Of a stretch of 64,000 nt of DNA, positions 9,960 through 18,374 are shown one piece after another (within the stretch, counting starts at the first letter, position 1; every line of letters begins with the position of its first letter). A model generated the notes under the pieces. The model saw nothing but the letters and a program-made list of their open reading frames with translations. It searched no databases and had not been told where the DNA came from. The stretch is from the NCBI RefSeq assembly GCF_013386115.1, contig NZ_JACAOR010000001.1, positions 462,639 to 526,638 on the forward strand, given 5' to 3'. Made by a program: the position numbers and the translations under genes. Source of the DNA: Pseudomonas gingeri. Lineage in GTDB: Bacteria > Pseudomonadota > Gammaproteobacteria > Pseudomonadales > Pseudomonadaceae.

Positions 9960-9977
9960 TGTTCAACTTGCTGAACA
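9960..9977. promoter_or_regulatory. Candidate TetR operator (TGTTCA-6-TGAACA)
   Basis: Perfect 6-6-6 inverted repeat TGTTCA acttgc TGAACA located 46 bases upstream of the TetR start. Size and position fit an autoregulatory operator; assignment is inference. Confidence 0.45.
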
Positions 9978-10149
9978 TCATGAAAAAAAACCGTCGACCG
10001 ATGACTGCGCAGGGGCCGATGGCGGCAGGGCATCGACACTATCGGTTCCGGTGATAGTCACCATCGAACATCGCAAGTTCTGTTTTTCCTGGAAATCCGG
10101 ACAATCGCCTTCATCAAAACGAAACATTGTCTTTTTTCAGGATCCGCCC

Positions 10150-10491
10150 ATGCGCTTTCTATCTCTCCCTGTCCTGGCCCTGGCCTCGTTGCTGCTCTCG
10201 GCGTGTGCTTCGGCACCCAACGACCCGACCCTGACCCTGCAGACCAGCAAGACGCCGGAGCAGTACACGGAGTGCGTGGTGCCGAAGCTGCAGAAAAACG
10301 CCTTCAATACCACCGTGTCGCAGACCCAGCGGCACTACAAGATTGTTGTCGCCAGCAAGTTCGCGGCAGACAACGTGCTCGAAGCCTACAAGGCCCCGAG
10401 CGGCGGCAAGGTGTTCATCTATGAGCGCCAACTGCTGGCGTCGACCTTCGAGCCTTCAAGGTTCGAACGCGCCGCGCAGGAGTGCCTGTAA
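10150..10491 (+). CDS. Small putative lipoprotein, function unknown
   Basis: 113-aa secreted protein. The N-terminus has a hydrophobic signal peptide with lipobox LLSAC at Cys19, predicting lipidation and periplasmic or outer-membrane anchoring. The mature part contains two further cysteines (ECVVPK and AQECL), possibly a disulphide, with basic residues between. No catalytic motif is recognised. The frame is open upstream to 10051, but the ATG at 10150 gives the complete signal peptide. It is a single gene between the TetR gene and the two-component system. Confidence 0.7.
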   Translation: MRFLSLPVLALASLLLSACASAPNDPTLTLQTSKTPEQYTECVVPKLQKNAFNTTVSQTQRHYKIVVASKFAADNVLEAYKAPSGGKVFIYERQLLASTFEPSRFERAAQECL

Positions 10492-10515
10492 CGGTTGCGC
10501 CGGGGCCGCGGGACT

Positions 10516-11142
10516 TCAGATGATCCCGTGATCGATGGCGTACTTGACCAGGGCTGCGGGTTTGTCGATGTTGAGCTTGCGGCGGATGCTCAGGCGGTGG
10601 GTTTCCACCGTCCGTACGCTGATATCCAGTTGCCGGGCCATTTCCTTGTTGTTCAGGCCCTGGGCCATTTTCTGCAGGACCTGGCTCTCCCGTGGCGTCA
10701 GTTCGTTGTCCGTGCCTTTGTCGGCAATCAGCCGCTGGGCGATTTGCGCGCTGTAGAAGGTGCCGCCACTGGTGATCGCTTCGATGGCGGCAATGATTTC
10801 CCGCGACGGCGAGTTCTTCAGGACATAGCCGCTGGCGCCTGCACGCACGGACTCGCTCACATACTCGTAATTGTCGTACATGCTCAGGATCAGCACCTTG
10901 AGCAGCGGATAGCGGCTGCGCAGGACGCGGGTCAGTTCCAGCCCGTTCATGTCCCTCAGGCCGATGTCCACCAGCAACAGGTCCGGCTGGCAACGCCCGA
11001 CCATCTCCAGGGCATCGGCGCCACTCTCGGCTTCGCCCACCACTTCCAGCGGCTCCATGACCGACAGCAGCGCCTTGATGCCGTCGCGCACCAGTGAGTG
11101 ATCGTCGACCAGGGCGACGCGGATCGGGCAGGGCAGGTTCAT
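10516..11142 (-). CDS. NarL/LuxR-type response regulator
   Basis: 208-aa two-component regulator: receiver domain (acidic pair in VALVDDHS, phospho-acceptor D59 in LLLVDIGL, lysine in GYVLKNSPS) and a C-terminal LuxR helix-turn-helix (LTPRESQVLQKMAQGLNNKEMARQLDISVRTVETH). It lies 31 bases downstream of the sensor kinase gene on the same strand and is transcribed away from cstA, so the pair probably controls cstA through the intergenic palindrome at 12567-12591. Specific orthology was not established. Confidence 0.9.
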   Translation of the reverse strand: MNLPCPIRVALVDDHSLVRDGIKALLSVMEPLEVVGEAESGADALEMVGRCQPDLLLVDIGLRDMNGLELTRVLRSRYPLLKVLILSMYDNYEYVSESVRAGASGYVLKNSPSREIIAAIEAITSGGTFYSAQIAQRLIADKGTDNELTPRESQVLQKMAQGLNNKEMARQLDISVRTVETHRLSIRRKLNIDKPAALVKYAIDHGII

Positions 11143-11173
11143 CGCAGCTATTCACTCTCGTTGTTATGGGGGC

Positions 11174-12538
11174 TCAGCGTTCCGTGCCCGGCATCTTCAT
11201 CGGCAGCAGCACATCCAGCTCGCTGCGTCCGGGCACCGAGACCAGATCGAAGCGGCCGCCGAAATGTTCGACGCGTTCACGCATATTACGCAAGCCGATA
11301 CCGGCCTGGCTGCGCTCGACCTGGGCGACGTTGAAACCGACGCCGTCATCGACCATGGTCAGGCGTATGGACTCCTCGGACCCGTGCAGGGTAATCGAAA
11401 CGTTCTTCGCCTGGGCATGTCGTTCGATATTGGTCAGGCCTTCCTGCACGATGCGAAACAGCGAAACGGCCGCGCCATCGACCAGGTGGCAGTCGAATTC
11501 ATTGTCGTTGTAGTTCACCCGCAGCCCGCTGCGCTGCTCGAATTCCGCCGCGAGCTGGCCGATGGCCGCCGACAGGCCGAGGGTGTCGAGCAACGACGAA
11601 CGCAGGTCATGGGACAGGCTGCGCACCTCGCCAATGGCTTCACCCAGGCGCTCGGTGGCTTCTTTCAGGATTCCCAGGCCCTTGGCGTGCTCCTGCCGGT
11701 CGAGCACATGGCTGGCCAGCTCGAACTTGAACTTGATCGACACCAGCAACTGACTGATACCGTCGTGGAGTTCGCGGGACACCCGCGAGCGCTCTTCCTC
11801 CTGCAGGCTGACGATACGCTGGGTCAGGCGTTGCAGTTTCTTGTCGGCCAGGCGATGTTCGCTGACATTCAGGGTCATGCCACCGGCGAAGACAATCAGC
11901 ACCGCCACCAGGGCCACGGCGGCGATCGCCAGCATGGTGGTGCGAATGCCCTGCGCCACCTCGTCGCGGGCCTGCTGGGTCGCGCGCTCGACATCTTCCA
12001 GATAGATACCGGTGCCGAGCATCCAGCCCCAGCGATCGAGCATGACCACATAGGCCAGTTTGTCGGTGACCTGGCCGGAGGAGGGCTTGTTCCAGGCATA
12101 GCGCTGGAAACCTTCTCCGGATTCTGCGCTCTTGAGCAGGGCCTGGATCACCGGCAGGCCGTGGGGGTCCTTCATGTCCCAGAGGTACTGGCCCACCAGT
12201 TCCGATTGCCGCGCATGCATCAGGCTGCGGCCCTCGTGGTCGTAGACGAAGAAGTAGCCATTGATGCCGAAGCTGAGCTTGCGCAGCTCTTCGAGTACCT
12301 GCTGCTGCGCCTTGGCGTCGCCCTTGCCGTTGTCATACATCGGCGCGATCAGGCTCTGCGCCATGGCCACGTAGTTCTTCAACTCGGCGCGCTTGCTGGC
12401 CAGGATGCTGTCTTCGATCAGTTGCGCCTGCTGGTCGCCCAGTTGCCGGTTCAGGGAAATCACCAGCCCGCAGATAACGGCGATCGCCAGCACCAGCGGC
12501 AGGATCCCGAGGGCGACGATTTTGTGCTTGAGCTGCAT
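11174..12538 (-). CDS. Cache-domain sensor histidine kinase (HisKA_3 type)
   Basis: Membrane sensor kinase, 454 aa, partner of the NarL-type regulator. A transmembrane helix (residues about 7-27) is followed by a periplasmic single-Cache region (GINGYFFVYDHEG, WGWMLGTGIYLEDV), a second membrane helix near 210-230, then HisKA_3 (RVSRELHDGISQLL, phospho-His in ELHDG) and an HATPase domain (VDDGVGFN, GIGLRNMRERV). The ATG at 12538 has an AGGAGC ribosome site; an open frame extends 38 codons further but lacks one. Cache kinases of this shape often sense small carboxylates, which fits the divergent cstA; the ligand is inference. Confidence 0.88.
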   Translation of the reverse strand: MQLKHKIVALGILPLVLAIAVICGLVISLNRQLGDQQAQLIEDSILASKRAELKNYVAMAQSLIAPMYDNGKGDAKAQQQVLEELRKLSFGINGYFFVYDHEGRSLMHARQSELVGQYLWDMKDPHGLPVIQALLKSAESGEGFQRYAWNKPSSGQVTDKLAYVVMLDRWGWMLGTGIYLEDVERATQQARDEVAQGIRTTMLAIAAVALVAVLIVFAGGMTLNVSEHRLADKKLQRLTQRIVSLQEEERSRVSRELHDGISQLLVSIKFKFELASHVLDRQEHAKGLGILKEATERLGEAIGEVRSLSHDLRSSLLDTLGLSAAIGQLAAEFEQRSGLRVNYNDNEFDCHLVDGAAVSLFRIVQEGLTNIERHAQAKNVSITLHGSEESIRLTMVDDGVGFNVAQVERSQAGIGLRNMRERVEHFGGRFDLVSVPGRSELDVLLPMKMPGTER

Positions 12539-12566
12539 TTCTGCTCCTGGAGTCAACCTAAGTAGT

Positions 12567-12591
12567 ACTACGTAGAGCGTGCGTACGTAGT
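12567..12591. promoter_or_regulatory. Candidate NarL-type operator between sensor kinase and cstA
   Basis: Inverted repeat ACTACGTA-9-TACGTAGT, with an overlapping GTAGTACTAC palindrome at 12562-12571. NarL-family regulators recognise heptamers of the TACYNMT type, often inverted. The site lies 28 bases from the kinase start and 112 bases from the cstA start, so it could serve both directions. Confidence 0.5.
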
Positions 12592-12703
12592 CCTGCGGAT
12601 TTATTTGTGGACGGCACACGCGGATATTGGGCCAGCTCCGCACCGCGGACACAATTATAAAAAATTACCGCCGCAGTCACCGACTGTCGGCAGGAGACAC
12701 GCA

Positions 12704-14764
12704 ATGACCCGTCTGGCTAAACACCTCGCCTGGTTTGCCGTGGCTGTCCTGGGAGCGTTTGCGCTGAGTGTCGTGGCCCTGCGCCGCGGCGAAGCCATCA
12801 ACGCCCTCTGGATCGTAGTCGCCGCAGTCGCTATCTACCTCGTCGCATACCGTTACTACAGCCTGTTCATCGCCGACAAGGTGATGCAGCTCGATGTTCA
12901 TCGGGCCACGCCTGCCGTGCTCAACAATGATGGTCTGGACTTCGTGCCGACCAACAAGCACGTACTCTTCGGTCACCACTTCGCCGCGATTGCTGGTGCA
13001 GGCCCGCTGGTCGGCCCGGTACTGGCGGCGCAGATGGGCTACCTGCCCGGTACGCTCTGGCTGATTGCCGGGGTGGTGCTGGCCGGCGCGGTCCAGGACT
13101 TCATGGTGCTGTTCATGTCCACGCGGCGCAACGGCCGCTCCCTGGGCGATATGGTCCGTGAGGAAATGGGCCGCATTCCCGGGACCATCGCCCTGTTCGG
13201 CTGCTTCCTGATCATGATCATCATCCTCGCGGTGCTGGCGCTGATCGTGGTCAAGGCCCTGGCCGAGAGTCCGTGGGGCACCTTCACGGTGATGGCGACC
13301 ATCCCGATCGCGATGTTCATGGGCGTCTACATGCGCTATATCCGTCCGGGGCGCATCGGCGAAATTTCCCTGGTGGGCGTGGCCCTGTTGCTGGGTTCGA
13401 TCTGGGTCGGCGGGCTGATCGCGGCCGATCCGGCCTGGGCCAAGGTGTTTACCTTCACCGGTATCCAGATCACCTGGATGCTCATCGGCTACGGTTTCGT
13501 CGCCGCGGTGCTGCCGGTGTGGCTGATCCTGGCACCACGGGACTACCTGTCGACGTTCCTCAAGATCGGCACCATCGTGGCCCTGGCGATCGGCATCCTG
13601 ATCACCATGCCCGAGCTGAAAATGCCCGCGCTGACCCAGTTCACCGACGGCACCGGCCCGGTCTGGAAAGGCGGCCTGTTCCCGTTCCTGTTCATCACCA
13701 TCGCCTGTGGCGCGGTGTCCGGTTTCCACGCCCTGATTGCCTCCGGCACCACCCCCAAGCTGCTGGCCAGTGAAGGCCATGCCCGTTATATCGGCTACGG
13801 CGGCATGCTGACCGAGTCCTTCGTGGCGATCATGGCGATCGTTGCCGCCTCGGTGATCGAACCGGGTGTCTATTTCGCCATGAACAGCCCGGCCGCCCTG
13901 GTCGGCAGCGACGCGGTCTCGGTGGCCCAGACCGTCAGCAGCTGGGGCTTTGCCATTACCCCGGACGCGCTCCAGGCGGTGGCCAAGGACATCGGTGAAA
14001 CCACCATCCTCGCCCGTGCCGGCGGCGCGCCAACCCTGGCTGTGGGTATCGCGCAGATCCTCCACCATGTCCTGCCGGGTGAAAACACCATGGCGTTCTG
14101 GTACCACTTCGCGATCCTGTTCGAAGCCCTGTTCATCCTGACGGCCGTCGATGCGGGCACCCGTGCCGGTCGCTTCATGCTGCAGGACCTGCTGGGTTCC
14201 TTCGTGCCATCGCTCAAGCGCACCGAGTCCTGGACCGCCAACCTGATCGCCACCGCCGGTTGCGTGGCCATGTGGGGCTACCTGCTGTACCAGGGCGTAA
14301 TCGATCCGCTGGGCGGCATCAACACCCTGTGGCCGCTGTTCGGCATCTCCAACCAGATGCTGGCCGGGATTGCGCTGATGCTGGCGACCGTCGTACTGAT
14401 CAAGATGAAGCGCCAGCGCTACGTCTGGGTCACCATGCTGCCGGCCATCTGGCTGCTGATCTGCACCACCACCGCGGGCTTTATCAAGCTGTTCGACCCG
14501 AGCCCGGCCATCGGTTTCCTCGCCCTGGCGAAGAAATACAGTGTCGCGCTGGACGCCGGACAAGTGATTGCCCCGGCCAAGGACATCACACAGATGCAGC
14601 ACGTGATCTACAACGCCTACACCAACGCCACGCTGACCGCGCTGTTCCTGCTGGTGGTGTTCAGCATCCTGTTCTTTGCCCTCAAGGTCGGCATCGCCGC
14701 CTGGGGCACCAAGGAACGTACGGACAAGGAAGCTCCGTTCCAGGCGCTGCCTGATGCTCTGTAA
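12704..14764 (+). CDS. cstA: CstA-family pyruvate/peptide transporter
   Basis: Carbon-starvation protein A family inner-membrane transporter, 686 aa, close to family size. It has about 16-18 hydrophobic segments and the conserved FGHHFAAIAGAGPLVGPVLAAQMGY, FMSTRRNGRSLGDM and SGFHALIASGTTPKL stretches. E. coli members import pyruvate or peptides. The start at 12704 has a caggaga ribosome site; an in-frame codon at 12605 without one is rejected. The YbdD-like gene follows after 27 bases, the standard cstA partner. Divergent from the NarL-type two-component system, which likely regulates it. Confidence 0.93.
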   Translation: MTRLAKHLAWFAVAVLGAFALSVVALRRGEAINALWIVVAAVAIYLVAYRYYSLFIADKVMQLDVHRATPAVLNNDGLDFVPTNKHVLFGHHFAAIAGAGPLVGPVLAAQMGYLPGTLWLIAGVVLAGAVQDFMVLFMSTRRNGRSLGDMVREEMGRIPGTIALFGCFLIMIIILAVLALIVVKALAESPWGTFTVMATIPIAMFMGVYMRYIRPGRIGEISLVGVALLLGSIWVGGLIAADPAWAKVFTFTGIQITWMLIGYGFVAAVLPVWLILAPRDYLSTFLKIGTIVALAIGILITMPELKMPALTQFTDGTGPVWKGGLFPFLFITIACGAVSGFHALIASGTTPKLLASEGHARYIGYGGMLTESFVAIMAIVAASVIEPGVYFAMNSPAALVGSDAVSVAQTVSSWGFAITPDALQAVAKDIGETTILARAGGAPTLAVGIAQILHHVLPGENTMAFWYHFAILFEALFILTAVDAGTRAGRFMLQDLLGSFVPSLKRTESWTANLIATAGCVAMWGYLLYQGVIDPLGGINTLWPLFGISNQMLAGIALMLATVVLIKMKRQRYVWVTMLPAIWLLICTTTAGFIKLFDPSPAIGFLALAKKYSVALDAGQVIAPAKDITQMQHVIYNAYTNATLTALFLLVVFSILFFALKVGIAAWGTKERTDKEAPFQALPDAL

Positions 14765-14791
14765 TGGCAGGCTTGATAGAGGAGTACGGCC

Positions 14792-14992
14792 ATGTTCAAT
14801 GACCTGAGCCGTCTCGGCAAATACCTCGGCCAGGCCGCGCGGCTGATGGTCGGCATGCCGGACTACGACACCTACGTCGAGCACATGCAGAGCAGGCACC
14901 CGGACAAGCCGCTGATGAGCTACGAGGCGTTTTTCCGCGAGCGCCAGGAGGCGCGGTACGGGGGAGGGAAGGGACAGACCCGCTGTTGTTGA
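14792..14992 (+). CDS. YbdD/YjiX-family small protein, CstA partner
   Basis: 66-aa protein of the DUF466 (YbdD/YjiX) family: [35 protein letters not shown] and the invariant C-terminal CC. In enterobacteria this small protein is required for activity of the cognate CstA/BtsT transporter. A gaggag site precedes the ATG, 27 bases after cstA. A strong terminator follows at 15029. Confidence 0.92.
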   Translation: MFNDLSRLGKYLGQAARLMVGMPDYDTYVEHMQSRHPDKPLMSYEAFFRERQEARYGGGKGQTRCC

Positions 14993-15028
14993 CGCTCGTC
15001 GACGATATTCACCGGGCAACCAACCCGT

Positions 15029-15058
15029 AAAAAACCGGCGGATGAAGCCGGTTTTTTA
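15029..15058 (+). terminator. Rho-independent terminator of cstA-ybdD
   Basis: AAAAAACCGGC stem, GGATGA loop and GCCGGTTTTTT return with a T-run; symmetric, so it could also terminate the nitrilase transcript from the opposite strand. Confidence 0.9.
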
Positions 15059-15087
15059 TTGCCTGGGAAAACGTCAGGGGCCACCGA

Positions 15088-16035
15088 TCAAGGGCGTGTC
15101 CCGCGACCCTGGTTGAAGTTCACGGGGTTCATTGCCCGGGTGTTCACGTTCACTTCAAAGATGTCCGGGCGCGAATAGTGTCCGCAGGCATCGAAGTCCA
15201 GGTTGGACCTGTTGAGCGCCGCCAGGTCGAGGTCGGCATAGATTTCCGTTTCGCAATCATGCACGGGGCCGGCCAGTACCTCACCCATGGGACTGATGAT
15301 CATGCTGCCGCCATGCATGATGTAGTCGCCGGGATGGACGTCCAGGTCGAAAGCCTGTTGGTAGCTTTGCGGGTAGTCTTCCAGCTTGATGGCCTGGCAG
15401 GCGGACAGGACAAAGGTCCTGCCTTCGAGCGCGATATGGATCATCGAACTGGCCCAGCTCTTGCGATCGTCGGCGGTCGGCGCGCAGTAGAGTTGCACGC
15501 CCTGGGCGTACATGGCCTGGCGGAAGGCGGGCATGTAGTTTTCCCAGCAGATCACACTGCCGATGACGCCGATGTCGGTGGGGACCGCCTCGATTGTCGA
15601 ACCGTCGCCAAAGCCCCAGATGATTCTTTCCTGGCCCGTGGGCATCAGCTTGCGGTGATAACCGGCGATGCCTTTGCCGGGGACGAACGTGACCGCGGTG
15701 CAATAGAGCGTTCGTCCATGACGCTCGATGATTCCCATGACCACGATGATGTTCAATTCATCGGCACAGTTCGACAGTACCGCCAGTTCCGGCCCGTCCA
15801 GCGCCACCGCGCCTTCGAAGTACTCGTTATACAGATCCCGCCCTTCGGAACTGCGGTTGCCTACGACGCTGCCAAAGCTCTGCCCCTTGGGGTAGCCACC
15901 GATAAACGCCTCGGGAAACACCGCCAGTTGCGCGCCCTCTCGGGCCACGCGATGCAATATGTCACAGGCCTTCTCAACGCTGGCCACCGGGGCGAAAGGA
16001 ATGGAAGAGGCCTGAATTACCGCTACACGAGTCAT
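15088..16035 (-). CDS. Nitrilase-family carbon-nitrogen hydrolase
   Basis: 315-aa nitrilase superfamily enzyme. The Glu-Lys-Cys triad is visible: Glu in VFPEAFIGGYP, Lys in YHRKLMPTGQE and Cys in VICWENYMPAFRQAMY. These surrounding sequences are characteristic of true nitrilases (branch 1), which hydrolyse organic nitriles to acid plus ammonia, rather than amidases. It lies 9 bases after an MHS-type transporter on the same strand, with a divergent LysR regulator, suggesting uptake and hydrolysis of one nitrile or a related compound. The substrate cannot be predicted. Confidence 0.9.
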   Translation of the reverse strand: MTRVAVIQASSIPFAPVASVEKACDILHRVAREGAQLAVFPEAFIGGYPKGQSFGSVVGNRSSEGRDLYNEYFEGAVALDGPELAVLSNCADELNIIVVMGIIERHGRTLYCTAVTFVPGKGIAGYHRKLMPTGQERIIWGFGDGSTIEAVPTDIGVIGSVICWENYMPAFRQAMYAQGVQLYCAPTADDRKSWASSMIHIALEGRTFVLSACQAIKLEDYPQSYQQAFDLDVHPGDYIMHGGSMIISPMGEVLAGPVHDCETEIYADLDLAALNRSNLDFDACGHYSRPDIFEVNVNTRAMNPVNFNQGRGTRP

Positions 16036-16044
16036 ATGCTCTCC

Positions 16045-17367
16045 TTAGTATTGGGAAATGTTGTTGTCTTTGGTTTCCGGAAGAATGCTCAGCAGCACCA
16101 CGAAGCAGATTGCAGACACCCCTGCCAGGTACAGTGCCGGGATATTGGTGTCGCCGGTGGCCTTGATCAGTGCGGCGGCAATAAACGGCCCGGGGCCTGC
16201 CAGCGTGGCCAGGGCGAGGTTATGGCCCAGTGCTGCGCCGGTGGAGCGAATCGACGCCGGGAATACTTCCACCAGCAGCACAACGTCCATGACCGCGGTA
16301 ATGGCGACCAGCACGCCGAAGATGAGCAGGGCGGCGATAATCAGGGTGGTGTTGCCGCTGTTGAGCATCCAGAAGATCGGATAGGCCATGACGGTCAGCG
16401 CGGCTGCCGCGAACAGCAACAATGGGCGGCGACCAATCGCATCGCTCAGGCGTCCGATCAGCGGATTGACGATGCAGTAGACCACCAGTGCAATGCTGCA
16501 CAGCCACAGGGCCTTGCTCTTGGGCAAGCCCACCGCGGTGACCAGGTGATTGTTTGCGTAGGTGATGAAGTAGTAGAGCGACACGCCAAACAGCGCCGAG
16601 AACGCGAAGGTGGTGATGAATGCCCGGCGTTTGGCGGCGGGAAGTGGCTCGGCCAGGGTCATGGACTCCCGCTGCTTCACCAGTTCTTCGTAAACGGGAG
16701 TATCCCCGAGCTTGCGCCGAATGAAGACGGCCACGCCCGTCATGACGATGGAGGCGACAAAGGGAATTCGCCAGCCCCAGGCGGTCAATTGATCGTCGCT
16801 CAGGCCCGATGACAACAGGGCGGCGGTGAAGGTGCCGAACAGAAAGGCGAGTCCGGCGGTTCCGGTGATGACGCTGGCCGCAGTGGCCCGGCGATTGGGC
16901 GCGGCGCTCTCGACGATGTAGATCCCCGCGCTTGACCATTCGCCGCCAACCATCATCCCCTGGATGAAGCGCAGGACGATCAGCAAGATAGGGGCGGCTA
17001 TGCCGATGGCGTCATAGGTCGGCAGCAAGCCGATCAGCGTGGTGCAGACACCCATTCCGAAAACGGTCACGATCAGCACCGCCCGGCGACCGAGCCTGTC
17101 GCCCAGGGGCCCCAGGACCAGGGCGCCGAGGGGACGAGAGAGAAAACCGACGGCAAATACTGCCAGCGATGACAGCAGGGAGACCCCGGCAACGGCGGAC
17201 GGAAAAAACAGCGCGCCGATCACCGCGGCGAAATAACCGTAGATCGCGAAGTCGAACCATTCCATGAAGTTGCCGATGCCCACCGCGACGGCTCGTTTAC
17301 GCATGTCGACATGCGCTGTCCGGGAAGGGGTAAATCCCCTTTTTGGTGAATCCTGTGCCACGCTCAT
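16045..17367 (-). CDS. MHS-family MFS transporter
   Basis: 440-aa major facilitator with 12 predicted helices. The N-terminal GNFMEWFDFAIYGYFA is the hallmark of the metabolite:H+ symporter family (ProP, ShiA, KgtP), which import carboxylates and related solutes. The motif GPLGDRLGRR follows helix 2. The ATG at 17367 has an AAGGGG ribosome site; an upstream ATG at 17409 is also in frame but less well placed. Co-directional with the nitrilase gene and divergent from the LysR gene, so it probably brings in the nitrilase substrate or a related acid. Confidence 0.87.
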   Translation of the reverse strand: MSVAQDSPKRGFTPSRTAHVDMRKRAVAVGIGNFMEWFDFAIYGYFAAVIGALFFPSAVAGVSLLSSLAVFAVGFLSRPLGALVLGPLGDRLGRRAVLIVTVFGMGVCTTLIGLLPTYDAIGIAAPILLIVLRFIQGMMVGGEWSSAGIYIVESAAPNRRATAASVITGTAGLAFLFGTFTAALLSSGLSDDQLTAWGWRIPFVASIVMTGVAVFIRRKLGDTPVYEELVKQRESMTLAEPLPAAKRRAFITTFAFSALFGVSLYYFITYANNHLVTAVGLPKSKALWLCSIALVVYCIVNPLIGRLSDAIGRRPLLLFAAAALTVMAYPIFWMLNSGNTTLIIAALLIFGVLVAITAVMDVVLLVEVFPASIRSTGAALGHNLALATLAGPGPFIAAALIKATGDTNIPALYLAGVSAICFVVLLSILPETKDNNISQY

Positions 17368-17450
17368 AAGGCTGCCCCTTGGGTTGGTTTTGTGTTCTTG
17401 TGGCGGCATCCTAGAAATGGCTCGGTACCTGGGGCAAACGATTAGAAAAT

Positions 17451-18374
17451 ATGAGCAGGATTAACGTACGTAATATCTCGCGCACCGATCTGAATCTGCT
17501 GCTGACATTCCATTGTCTGATGACGGAGCGCAGCGCGACGCGGGCCTCGGCGGTGCTTCACGTGACGCAGGGCGCGGTCAGCTCGGCCTTGCGCCGACTT
17601 CGCGAGCAGTTCGGGGACGAATTGTTCGTAAGGACAAGCTCCGGCATGCAGCCGACCCGCAGGGCGTTGGAAATCGCACCGATGATTGCGGAGGCCCTGT
17701 CAACGGTGTCGGCGCTGCTGGGGGCGGACGCAGCGTTCTCGCCCCAGGAGTCGCACTACGTTTTCAACCTAGCCATGTCCGACGACCTGGAGGCATTTCT
17801 GGCGCCCAGGCTGGTGGAGGCGGTGTCCCGTGAGCGCCTGGGCATCCGCTTTGCGTTTCACCAGACCAACAGCTCGCTCTGGAAAAACGCCCTGCATGAT
17901 CCGGCGATGGACCTGGTCATTTGCAGCGAGCCGAAGGATTTCAGTACGAACTACTCCTCACAGGTATTGTTCTCGTCGTCCTATTCCTGCCTGTACCGGC
18001 CGGGAGCCGGAGAAGCGGAGCCGTTGAGCCTGGAGGACTACTTTGCCGCCGAGCATGTGCGGATCTGCTTCGATGGGCGGCGTGGTTTTATCGATGATCT
18101 TTTCGAGAAAGCGGGGCATACGCGCAAAGTGACCGCGTCCTTTACCCATTTCGCGGGGGCACTCACCACCCTGTTGAGCAGCGACGTGGTGGCGACGATC
18201 CCGACCTTCGCGGCCCGGACCTTTTCCCAGCACATGGCGTTGACCCTGTGCCCGGTTCCCCTGGCGGTGCCCTCGTTCAGATGCTTCATGGTCTGGGATA
18301 TCGCCAAGCAGGAAAAACCGCAACATGAGTGGATTCGCCGCTTTATTTCCCAGATCACCCAGGGCTTGGAGTGA
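17451..18374 (+). CDS. LysR-family regulator of the nitrilase locus
   Basis: 307-aa LysR regulator. The N-terminal winged HTH (LNLLLTFHCLMTERSATRASAVLHVTQGAVSSALRRLREQFG, split here over residues 14-55) is followed by a LysR substrate domain. It is transcribed divergently from the MHS transporter and nitrilase, the usual arrangement for a LysR activator of a catabolic operon. Its last 20 bases overlap the 3' end of the convergent MFS gene, so the two stops are interleaved. Confidence 0.88.
   Translation: MSRINVRNISRTDLNLLLTFHCLMTERSATRASAVLHVTQGAVSSALRRLREQFGDELFVRTSSGMQPTRRALEIAPMIAEALSTVSALLGADAAFSPQESHYVFNLAMSDDLEAFLAPRLVEAVSRERLGIRFAFHQTNSSLWKNALHDPAMDLVICSEPKDFSTNYSSQVLFSSSYSCLYRPGAGEAEPLSLEDYFAAEHVRICFDGRRGFIDDLFEKAGHTRKVTASFTHFAGALTTLLSSDVVATIPTFAARTFSQHMALTLCPVPLAVPSFRCFMVWDIAKQEKPQHEWIRRFISQITQGLE

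Noticed and set aside
12677..15019. Very long open frame opposite cstA
   Set aside because: Antisense shadow of the high-GC cstA gene; histidine/glutamine/arginine-rich, no family, no ribosome site.
15178..16812. Long frame opposite the nitrilase and transporter
   Set aside because: Shadow of genes on the other strand with no recognisable motifs.
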